A DNA stretch of 64,000 nt from Diphasiastrum complanatum (lineage: Eukaryota; Streptophyta; Lycopodiopsida; Lycopodiales; Lycopodiaceae): positions 20,525,003 to 20,589,002 of the forward strand of contig CM055111.1 of NCBI GenBank assembly GCA_029204225.1. Direction: 5' to 3'. The notes below the pieces were generated by a model, which saw only the letters and a program-made list of their open reading frames with translations, had not been told where the DNA came from and ran no database searches. Position 1 is the first letter of the stretch. Every line of letters starts with the position of its first letter. Positions 33,371 through 45,794 of this stretch are shown one piece after another. Both the position numbers and the translations under genes were made by a program.

Positions 33371-34978
33371 AAGAAAGGACACTTTGCTTCCGAATGTTAT
33401 AAGAAGAAGAATGCACAAAGGAGTGAAGATCAAGGCAATCTTGCACAAGGGGAGGAGGAAAAGAATGGTTTCAACACATCCTTGATGGTAGCATCTACAC
33501 CAAGATCAAGCCAAGAGACATGGTGTGTTTTGTATGTTCCATCCATTACAAAAAACTTGCTTAGTGTTGGTCAGTTAATGGACAATGGACTAGATGTACA
33601 TTTCAAGAATGGAGTGTGTTCCATCTTGAAAAGTGATAAGTGCATAGCTAGTGGCATTAAGCAAGGAAGACGCTTTAAGTTGGATGCTAATGTGGCTATT
33701 AAAAGTGTGAATATGATTAGGGAGGAGTTGACTCAAGTGGAGCTTTGGCACAAAAGATTGGGCCATCATAATCTTCAATCAATGGAATCCGTAGCATCAA
33801 AGGAGCTAGCTCTCAGCCTACCAAAAGCTTTCAAGAAGTATGGCAAAGTGTGTGAGGCATGTGGCCTTGCAAAGTCACACAAGACTTCCTACAAGAGATC
33901 TTTAACAAGATCTACCTCACCTTTGGATCTTATCCATTCGGATGTACATGCTTTTTCTCATGAAAGTAATGGAGGTGCTTTAATGTATGTGACTTTTATA
34001 GATGATTGTACTAGATACACTTGGATTGAATTATTGCCTAAGAAAAGACTTGTATATGAAGCTTTTGTAAAGTTTAAGTCTCTAGTGGAAAAGCAACTTA
34101 GTTCTTGCATTAAAGTTCTAAGATGTGATAATGGAGGAGACTATATCTCCAACAAGATGAGAGACTTTTGTGAGATCAATGGCATTAAGAGAGAGCTCAC
34201 TTGTCCCTACACCCCCCGACAAAATGGGGTGGCCAAGAGGAAAAATAGGAGCCTTTGTGAATGTGCAAAGTTTTTAAGACTTGATGCATCTCTACCCATC
34301 TCTTTTTGGGGGGAGGCCATAACTTGTGCTAATTACTTATGTAATAGGCTTTCTAGTGGTGCTATTGGTGGGATCTCACCATTTCAAGCTTTGTTTGGCA
34401 ATAAGCCCAATGTAAAAGATTTCAAAGTGTTTGGATGTATATGTTATGTCCACATTCCTTTGGAAACTAGAAGGAAAGAAGATGCAACTTCATTCAAAGG
34501 AATATTTGTAGGCTATAGTGAAAATAGCAAAGGATATAGGATATTTGATCCTATTTCTAGCAACGTAAAAGCTAGCAAGGATGTCTTATTTGATGAATCT
34601 CAAAGTTACAAGTTGTCTTCAAATGCATCTAATCTTTTAGGTGATGAAGATCTTGCAACACCCGAGGAGGAGCCTCTTGAAAATGATCTTTTGGAAGATC
34701 AAAATCAAGTTCCAAAGGAGCCGAGAAGATCCACAAGGAGCAAGGCCGAGCCTTCAAGGCTCACATACTTTGAGAAAGGGAAGCAAAGGGAAGACACAAC
34801 TCCTTCTACCTCTTACTCTTTTCTAACCACAATGCTTGAAGAGCCATCATGTTATGAAGATGCAAATAGATCACAAGTTTGGAGAGATGCAATGCAACTA
34901 GAGTTGGATGCTCTTGGAATCTTGTACAACTTCCATATGGGAAGAAGCCACTTGCATGTAAGTGGATCTATAGATTAA
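33356..34978 (+). pseudogene. Copia Pol: zinc knuckle, integrase; protease deleted
   Basis: Order: knuckle CGKKGHFASEC, a short linker ending SSQETW, then directly CVLYVPSITKNLLSVGQ. The Asp-Ser-Gly protease core that belongs between them is missing. The integrase follows with the ELWHKRLGHHN/CEACGLAKSH zinc finger. Catalytic residues: Asp in LIHSDVHAF, Asp in LRCDNGGDY. The third position, in NGVAKRKNRS, is Lys where the family has Glu. The C-terminal part (FKVFGCICYVHIP, FKGIFVGYSENSKGYRIFDP) is normal. A frame change near 34910 leads into RT. Confidence 0.85.
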
Positions 34979-35628
34979 AGTACAATCAAGATGGATCTAT
35001 AAGTAAGTACAAAGCTAGATTGGTTGCTAAGGGGTTTCTTCAAACTAAAGGCATAGATTACGAAAAAACATTTGCTCCTGTAACAAAGCTTGTACCCATT
35101 AGATTGATCATTTGTATTGCTACTTTGTTCAAGTGGAATCTCTATCAAATGGATGTGACCAATGCCTTCTTGAATGGCTACTTGGAGGAGGAAATATACA
35201 TGTTGCAACCTGAGGGCTTCATCAAGGATGGTGAGGAGGACAAGGTTTGCCACTTAAAGAAGAGCCTATATGGCTTGAAGCAAACACCTAGAGCTTGGTA
35301 CTCTAGGTTGCATGATTTTCTCTACTCTCTTGGCTTTGTGATTAGATCTTATGAGCCTTCTTTGTACATCAAATGTAATGATGGAAAGATCATCATTTTA
35401 GTACTTTATGTTGATGATATCATATTGACAGGAAATGATGGTGAAGCCATAAGAAATGTTAAAGTTTCTTTGTCTAGTGAATTCAAGATGGTAGATCTAG
35501 GACTTCTTAAGTTTATACTTGAACTAGAAGTTACTAGAAGTAGTGATTTTACTTTTATAAGTCAATCAAAGTTTGCTACTTCCATTCTTGAAAGGTTTGG
35601 CATGAAAGAGTTCAAGATTGAAAGCTAG
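34879..35628 (+). pseudogene. Copia reverse transcriptase, truncated
   Basis: Contains KPLACKWIYRLKYNQDGSI, RLVAKGFLQTKGIDY, the catalytic MDVTNAFLNG, KSLYGLKQTPRAWY and the YVDD box (VLYVDDIILTGN). The frame stops after LERFGMKEFK, so connection and RNase H domains are absent. The two catalytic Asp motifs are intact. Confidence 0.85.
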
Positions 35629-36262
35629 CAAAGCTTTGGCAATAGAAACATTTTGTTTCTTCAGCTCCCTCTCAAAGCATGATAGCTTGACGGCTCCAAG
35701 ACTGCTCCTCTGTTTCTCGAACAGACCTTTGTGTAAGGCCTTTGTGAAAATGTCAGCAACCATGTCTTTCGTTCTAGTGAAAATAGTCTACAGCATTTTC
35801 TTCTCGATCAGATCCCTTATCAAGTGGTACTTGATCGCAATGTGTTTCATCCTTGAGTGAAACACAAGATCTTTTGTCAAATGTATTGCAGATGTGTTGT
35901 CCATCTGCAAAACTAGAGGTTCATTCCTCGTTTCACCCAGTTCGTCAAGGAACTATTTGAGCCAAATTATTTCGTTGGCCATCTTTGTTGCTGCAATGTA
36001 CTCTGCTTCGTAGGATGACTGAGCCACAATGGTCTACTTCTTGCTCACCCAGAGAATTGTTGCTCCTGATGCGATGGTGAATCCTCCTGAGACACTATCG
36101 TCCTTGAGACATGCCCACCTAGCATCACTATAGGAAAGCATCTAGAACCCTGCATCACGACAATAACACAAACCAAAATCTTTTGTTAATTGAAGATATT
36201 GCAAAATTCGTTTTGCAATCTTCCAATGAGTCGAGCCTGGATTTGAAACTTTCACGAAACTC
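35607..36262 (-). pseudogene. Copia RNase H end, opposite strand
   Basis: Read leftwards: SNPGSTHWKIAKRILQYLQ, SVSGGFTIASGATILWVSKK, IVAQSSYEAEYIAATKMANEIIWLK, then MVADIFTKALHKGLFEKQR. These are the RNase H landmarks ending in the usual copia C-terminus. A few stops interrupt it. It meets the plus-strand copia tail-to-tail at ~35610. Confidence 0.85.
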
Positions 36263-36289
36263 GAATATTTTTGTTCGAGCATAATTCGT

Positions 36290-36620
36290 GTTGGATCAAT
36301 CAGGCTTTGTAACACAACAAAACAAAACGAGACGAAATCTAGATGAAAACAAAACGAAGCGAAGCGAAGCGATTTGAAGCGAAACTTAAACGAGCTCTGA
36401 CATTGATTCATGCTGGAAGCATAGAGATCGAGAAACAAAACGAAATGAAGTGAAACTAGACGAAAGAGAAGAATTCACGAAAAGATCAATCAGGCTCTAT
36501 AACAAGACGAGACGAAACGAAACGAAACTATACAAAACGAAGCGAAACAAAACAAAACTTAAGTGAGCTCTGAAATTGATTTACGCTTATAGCCAAGTGA
36601 TCACGAAGCGAAACACAAAG
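36290..36620. repeat. GAAAC/GAAGC-rich duplicated block
   Basis: Two ~130-170-base copies begin GATCAATCAGGCT at 36293 and 36484. Each has a run of ACGAAAC/GCGAAGC words and ends CTTAARYGAGCTCTGA-like. The words recur every five or six bases. It is unrelated to coding sequence. Confidence 0.65.
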
Positions 36621-37189
36621 CAAAAGCATTCACGAATAAAATCAGTTTGTCAAGAATTCAGATATGATTGTTGGTCACTGTCGGCTATATCATTCCTACA
36701 ATCCTTCAGAGTGTAGACAGACACTGCTGATCTACGTTAACAAATTAATATAGCATTTAATATAATCAAACCAATGTGCAGAATTGAATAAACAAGTGAA
36801 TCAAATACATGAATAGTAGCACACAAATATTCATTCGAGATCATACAATCATTCAGAATAATATGTGCATAACAACTACAATATTATCTATTGATCATCT
36901 GATTTTTCAAGCACTGTGCAACAAATCCACATAGTGCATTGGCGTAAGAGAAATACAGTTCTCTCATGAATAATGTCTCGCTTACTAGCGGACTTCTGGA
37001 TCGGTTGATCCTCTTACAAAATTGTCTCGCTCACAAGTGGACATGTATTTTGTATATTTCGTCTTCTTGCTGTATTATGCATCAAGCAGAAAATATATAG
37101 TTCGCGAACTTTTTCGTGTCGCATCGTGTAACTTCCAGATCAGAAAGATTCAACATCTACAACTAATCACGGATTACAAGAGTGGCAAA
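36620..37189. other. No gene seen
   Basis: AT-rich sequence between the GAAAC block and an LTR-like end. Probably part of the minus-strand copia LTR or leader, but I could not define it. Confidence 0.35.
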
Positions 37190-37545
37190 TTAGCCACAAT
37201 CTAGAGTATTTCTGTTGATGTCATGATATCTGATCAAATACTTGTACCCCATGGTACTTGGCTGATATTCTTGGTCCTTTGAGGAGCATGACTGATTTCG
37301 TGTTGTGTCGTCGTTTGTCAAGAGTTCAGGATTGAAAGCTAGCAAAGCTTTGGCAATAGAAACAATTGGTTTCTTCAAGTCAATAGTCAATACTCCTTTG
37401 ATAGTTGACTAACATTCGATAGTTGACATTGTCGAGCAGATACTTGTTTGCAATCCATGTGTGCGACAATGCGAGTTAATGTGCAAAAGCTGAATGGATC
37501 TAGACTAATTATTGGATAAGGGAGATAATACATAATAATCCAACA
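37190..37545 (-). repeat. Minus-strand copia LTR-like end
   Basis: On the minus strand it starts TGTTGGATTATTATG at 37545, an LTR-like terminus. Bases 37321-37364 repeat, with one mismatch, the 44 bases at 35607-35650, where the RNase H fragment ends. The left limit is unknown. Confidence 0.4.
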
Positions 37546-38015
37546 AGAAGCAAGACAACTTGGATCAAGGTGAGGTATCTTCTTTTGGTAGTAGAAAGAA
37601 GAATAAATCAAATCTTAAGTATTTCTATTGTGGCATTAAAGGGCACTTCACTAATGATTGTCTTAAGTGGACAAGAGATCAAGGAGAGAAGCAAGGTAAT
37701 CTCACTCTAGATGATGATGATGAACAAGATGCATGTGGTTCTTTTGTGATGTCTTCAAGCTTGTTGTCTAGTGAAGCTGATATTGATCCATGGTGGATTG
37801 ATAGTGGGGAAAGCTCTCACATGACTGGTCTTCCTGAATCTCTTACTAGCATCAATAATGCTTGTGAACATTGTGCTTTATCAAAGTCACATAGGTTACC
37901 TTTCAATAGATCTACCTCAAGATCTAGTAAGCCTTTTCAAATAGTACACTTAGACATTTGTTGTACAATTTTTTTGCTCAAGTTCGATAAAATGTCTAGT
38001 ATAAATGATTATAGC
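37546..38015 (+). pseudogene. Copia gag-pol fragment with internal deletion
   Basis: Begins inside Gag (NLDQGEVSSFGSRKK) and carries a knuckle whose first Cys pair is reduced (YFYCGIKGHFTNDC). A protease core follows as WWIDSGESSHMTG, where the usual third residue after Asp-Ser-Gly, Ala, is Glu. After SLTSI it jumps straight to integrase zinc-finger sequence (CEHCALSKSHRLPF) and ends at IVHLDICC, just past the first catalytic Asp. Confidence 0.8.
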
Positions 38016-40850
<2,835 letters not shown>

Positions 40851-40865
40851 TTGGCTCTGATACCA
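40851..40865 (-). promoter_or_regulatory. Copia primer-binding site
   Basis: TTGGCTCTGATACCA is the exact complement of TGGTATCAGAGCCAA, the tRNA-Met primer site also seen at 32031. It abuts the LTR end at 40866. Confidence 0.85.
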
Positions 40866-41323
40866 TGTGAAAAGTACAATACTAAGGACCATAAATGGAT
40901 CTTTGAATGATCCACAAGGTTGATTGTGTGCTTGTTAAACAATCTATCAGCTACTAGTCATCAGAAAACAAAATTTAGTTTAGCAGCTTGATAGAAAACA
41001 AGTAGAGACAATCAGATCATTGATCATAAACTGAAATCCGACTTCACACATGTAAAAATGAGGCTGTAGTACGACCTGTAGACAAAGTTTAGAGTGTGCA
41101 AAAGCTTAGTTGCATTGGAATCAACCATAGAGGAGAAAATCCGATCCTACAAAGTAGGAATCACTACCAAATGGACACAACCACTCCTCTTGACTCGTGG
41201 CAACCTACATTAGGTGTGGATTGACAAGTGGTACTTTGGCCATTCAAGTGTCTAACAAAAAATATTGACAAAATATACAATATTCTACATGGCTAGATTT
41301 GCCAATGTAGGCAATTTTTCACA
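40866..41323 (-). repeat. Copia 5' LTR (minus strand)
   Basis: Ends are TGTGAAAAG at 40866 and TTTTTCACA at 41323, an 8-base inverted pair (TGTGAAAA). The start on the minus strand, TGTGAAAAATTGCC, matches the LTR starting at 62683 (TGTGAAAACTGCC) and the one at 54074 (TGTGAAAAATGC). The body of the element is missing apart from the leader. Confidence 0.75.
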
Positions 41324-41364
41324 CTAGGCTTAAGTCCTTGGAGAAAGAATTTGAATGTGTACCA

Positions 41365-41790
41365 TTGAAGATGAAAAGGATTCACAACATATGATGGCTC
41401 AGCAGAGCAAAAGTGCTTCACACAATATGTGAGGTTTTGGAAGCGCTATTGATTTATTTGAAAGTTGAAGATAATGTTTGTTTGAGAAGGTTTTATGTTT
41501 TAAATTTATTTATTGCATATATTTTCTTGCTAACATTTTAGATAGCCTTGCAATTCTTAGCAAAGTATTTCAAAAAGAATATGTTGATGTGATGACTATT
41601 CCAAGATTGATAACAACAGAGGTAAGAAGCTTATCTATGGAATTTTATGCCAATGAGTTAGATAGTCATTTGTGTCCCATAATTTTTGACTATGGTACTA
41701 ATGATGGTTTTCTTGCAGCTCTTCGAAGCTCTATGAGAGGTAATATATATAGAGGTAATGATTTTTTGCGAGCACTGATACTTAGCTAAT
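41365..41790 (+). pseudogene. hAT-type transposase fragment
   Basis: The first piece reads PLKMKRIHNI, a stop, then WLSRAKVLHTICEVL, the KRIHNxRWLS segment of hAT-like transposases. The open frame after 41490 continues IYFLANILDSLAILSKVFQKEYVD, matching their YxLADILxxLNxLSxxFQ stretch. A poorly conserved tail ends at 41790. Domesticated host proteins of this family also exist, but stops and small size argue for a dead fragment. Confidence 0.55.
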
Positions 41791-42311
41791 CATTTTTATT
41801 ACATCATAAATTTTGAATTCCTATAATTTGCAACAATGGCACTATTATAATTTTCACAAGATTTTATAAATAATAAATTTTCATTATATTAAAAAATAAA
41901 TAAATAAATTCACAGTTAGGAATACATGTCATCTGAAACCTTGTGAAAAGCAAGCCAATCTTAATATTTAATAAGCTAAAGATAACGCACATATTTTGAA
42001 ATAAATAATACTTTATGTTGATGTGTGTTAAAAAAATAAATTAACGTCGTATCAATGAAAATTTAAAAAATATTTACATTTCCTATATTTTTTGTTTTGT
42101 AAGAGAGCCTGCTCTTATCATGCAAATTCTCACTTTAGGTGATGTATTAACCAATATAAAAAATACTATGTTTGTGAATTTTGATTCAAATTCTAAATTT
42201 TTGAAGTCAAATTTTTCTATGACTTTTATTGTTTTACATAAGACTAGAATGGTGTCTTTTCTCCTTGTTATAATTCCATAAAGGGCAAGACAAAAGTCTA
42301 CTAAGTCCTAT

Positions 42312-42361
<50 letters not shown>

Positions 42362-42848
42362 TTATTTTACATCCAACCTAACTATTCTAAGGCTTAAAGC
42401 ATAGATCTTAAGGGAAAAAACATTTGGCATTGATTTAGCCTATAAGGTGCTCAAGTGTGTAGATTTTGGAAACATACTAAGATTTGCATTGTAGGTTCAT
42501 TGAAAATTTAGTTCATAGATTATAGGTTTTTGGCAAGCATTGTAAAATTAATGCTTGTGCAAACTCAGCATGTTGCCATGCAAAATGAATTCGAGAAAAA
42601 GAAAAAGTAAAGGCCTTGCAATTTTAAAGAGTTAAAATATTCCCATTTCAGCTCAAACTCACTTGAAAGATACATGTCATTTTTGTGAGATTCATCATGA
42701 TAGCTTATTGATGTCATGGTAGCTAAAAAAAGAACAATGTCATATTGGCGAGATTCATAGGGCTAACATATGTGTCGCTATCATGGCAAAGCTAAAAAAA
42801 AGGAGAGAAATGTCAGGTTTGCGAGAATCATCATGATGGCTTACTGCT
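41791..42848. other. AT-rich region with (AT)n tract
   Basis: No gene seen. A TA microsatellite lies at ~42325-42360. GGCGAGATTCAT/GTTTGCGAGAATCATCATG-like words repeat near 42685-42830. Confidence 0.45.
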
Positions 42849-43145
42849 CTATTTAATGGCAAAGCTTAGAAAGGAGTGTGTGACCGTTGTGTATGTTTTT
42901 TGGAATGATATTTTGGAATTATATTCGGACATTCGGCTGAGCAATAGTCCCTTGGAATGTGAATTGAATTTGTTGTTGTGCATGCATTGAGTGAGTAATG
43001 AATGGGAGGCTGGAGGTTGTAATGGATGGGCACAACTACTTGGAAGTTGAATGGACAACCCAACACTACCATTAAAACACAAAAGTGAAGGTTTGATGGC
43101 ATTGGTGATAGTGATGGTGAAGGTGAAGGTGAAGGTGAAGGTGAG

Positions 43146-43179
<34 letters not shown>

Positions 43180-45794
43180 GTTGTTGCATGTGTGCATCGT
43201 GAGTCGTGAATCGTGGTGTTGATGCAGCTGAAGCTGCAGCAGGAGCACATGCGAGCAGCAATAGTGGTGCGGGCAGTGCAGGCCAGGCCCCAGGGTAGCA
43301 GGGACCACCAGGGTCCAGGACGCGCCTCCGCCCACAACCATTCACCTCCTCTCCCAGGCTGCAGCTGCCAGCCGCAGGCCCTCCCTCCCACCTAACGCCA
43401 CCGTTCTGATCCACCATGTGGCCGTGCAATGGGGCTTTTTCACTTCGTCTCGTGTCTACTGGCTGTACTACGCCTCCGCCTCCAGCTGCCTGCTGCTTCT
43501 TCTTAGGGAGGCGGCAGGCCCGGCCAGGCGATCCCCTTGTACGCAGCGCTATCTTGGCACTATCATTACCACCACCTGCTGCGCTTTCGCCACTGCCTCG
43601 CCTCCGTGCAGCACATCCCATCGCTTCATGGCACATGCAGCTATGTTCTCCCACCTCTGCCATCGCTGCCAACTCCTGATTCCTGATTCATAACCCAAAT
43701 CTTCTCTCTTTTGCCTTTTTTGCTTCTCTCTTTTACTTTGATTCACCCCCTGCAGGCAATATCCTTGCTTCTGATCCACCATATCTCTCTTTTCTCTCGA
43801 AAACTACAAACAACGCGGACGCTTTTCTGTTCTCTAGTCTAGCAGCTACAGTAGCTAGTTTACACCTTGGCTTGGAGGTTGGCAGTTGGCAGGCAGCAGG
43901 CAGGCAGCCAATCCCACCTGCTGCAGGCAGCTTCAGCCTTCTCGTATCTTGATTCTCGATTCCTGTGCCGTGTAGTGTTCTGAAGCCTCTGAGCTTGTTC
44001 TATTATTCGCAGCTGCGTCGCCATCGCTTTTACGCAGTTGGGTCGGCGGCTCCTCATGGATGCTCGCTGTGCAGTGTCAAATCTGTTGCAGCTAGCTGCA
44101 GCCTGCAGCCTGCTGTTGCTAGACTAGTAGAGCTCGTCTGGCTTTGCTTTGCACATTGCAAAGTAAAAAGTGGCACTGGGCAGTAACCTCTTGAATGTTA
44201 GAATGGTAGTTAACAAGACAGCGGAGTAGATGTGTTTTTTTGTCTTTGGCAACTTTTGTTCCCCACTCTTCACCTTCGGTGTTTTCATTATAGCTCAGTG
44301 CTCACCACAATGCTGCCAGTGCTTTGAGTGGGCCGATGCATGATGTGCGGCGAATCTGCTCCAGATCGTTTGTCCTGCATTATTGGACAAGGTATTGTTC
44401 TAGCCACGTCCGCAATTGGCGTCTTCCAGCAGGCAGTCAGTGAGCGAGTTCAAGGATGATAACGTGGTTCTAGCGTACAGCACCAATTGTTTAAGATGGT
44501 ACGCTTCACATGTCGATTCAGAGTCACGTTCTGAACGTTACGAATTGATGAAGACCCAGCTTGAAAACTTGTTAAACTCTGTCGTCTAAACAATGTGTGA
44601 AAATACCCGGCATTTATGCGCCCTTGGTGCACTAAATCCTACTGAAGTTAGTTATCTCACTTAGAGGTTCGCGTGCTTTGAAGTTTCGACAAACCTTCTG
44701 TGTGTCTGATCAGATGCATTCAAAGCCATAAAATCTGTAGAATTACGAGTAAAAATATACGTTCGATTGATTTCAATGTAGAGACCAGACTTATAACTTT
44801 CCACCCTGGTGATCACTTTCGCTCATTCATTTTTTCTGCCTGCGAGTTTGTCATGATCAAGGATTGTTTGCAGAAGACTGAATCCTCATTCAAGTGACAG
44901 TTCATGTAGTAGTTGCTGTTGAATTGAGGTGAAAACTTCTGCGATTAGCCATTTGACATTTGTCCACCTGATTCTTTTGATTTTGAAGTTCGTCGCTTTA
45001 TATCCATTTATCAGCAAAATCTAGCAATGCTGTGTCAAGTCGAAGTTCCTATATCATGGAACTACTGAAATCATCTTTGAAATACATGGTTGTGCTTCAT
45101 GTTGAATGAGAATGAAATCTCTCATCTGAGCTCGTATGTGAGCTATGCATGATTCACGTCTTTTCGATATTGGATTCTATCAAGTAACATTTATAATACA
45201 TCAGTCAAGGAAATTTTGTACAATAATTACATACTATGCTCCCTATCCGCTAAATCGATATTTAATACAGCGTTTCTTTTAGTTCGGAGTTTTGTCAAAT
45301 TCAAAACAGCAACTTTTCGATTAAACAATCAGCTTATATATTTATACGTGCTTCTCCAGCTATAAATCTTTATTCAAAATTATTGCGTGATAGCCTCATT
45401 CCACTTGAGATCTTATATGTAAAGAATAATGTGCGACATTGTCTTTATCGATGGCCTTACCTTGCGATGAGCGGATCCGCCGAGGTTCACATCAAGTCTA
45501 GTCATTGTTTTCAAATAAGTCCCATAGTAGTAGGAAAGGGTTTGCTTCTTATTGCAATCCTGCGGCAGAAGCTATTAATAAGTCGCGATCTTTTTCCTTG
45601 CAGGTAATGCTTTCGTGGAAATTATGCCATCTCTCTCTCATTCAGAGAATGAAACTCTCATAGACTTCTTTCCAAAGTTCAGTTATTGCTGATGCTGTAA
45701 TATGGAGAACCATTGAGCTGTTTTTTTATCGTCGAAGACAACTTGGTTATCCAGCCCACACTGCAAGCAGGAAATTCTTCTTTCGAATCTCGAT
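42849..45794 (+). promoter_or_regulatory. GC-rich upstream region of the HLH gene
   Basis: From ~43080 to ~44150 the sequence is much more GC-rich than its surroundings, with GGTGAAGGTGAAG repeats, a G30 run at 43149-43178 and CTGCAG-rich stretches. All frames here overlap in several phases and look like chance. CCCTGCAG at 43749 and CTTGCAG at 45598 could be 3' splice sites of a 5' untranslated intron. I take the whole as promoter and 5' leader DNA. Confidence 0.4.
43149..43178 (+). repeat. Poly-G run (G30)
   Basis: An uninterrupted 30-guanine run following GGTGAAGGTGAAGGTGAGG repeats, ~2.6 kb upstream of the HLH start codon. Length is likely approximate. Confidence 0.8.

Larger units (their letters stand above)
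31185..35625 (+). mobile_element. Ty1/copia retrotransposon, 3'-truncated
   Basis: 5' LTR (~31185-32030), tRNA-Met primer site (32031), gag, a pol missing its protease, and RT without RNase H. The 3' end is lost at ~35610-35625, where it runs straight into a copia fragment of the opposite strand. No right-hand LTR follows. Confidence 0.85.

Noticed and set aside
37546-38015. Continuation of the copia element at 32.6-35.6 kb
   Set aside because: It begins again within Gag with different sequence, so it is a separate copy.
42866-43672. 268-codon minus-strand frame with poly-Pro
   Set aside because: The poly-Pro comes from the G30 run, competing frames overlap on both strands, and there is no splice or domain evidence.
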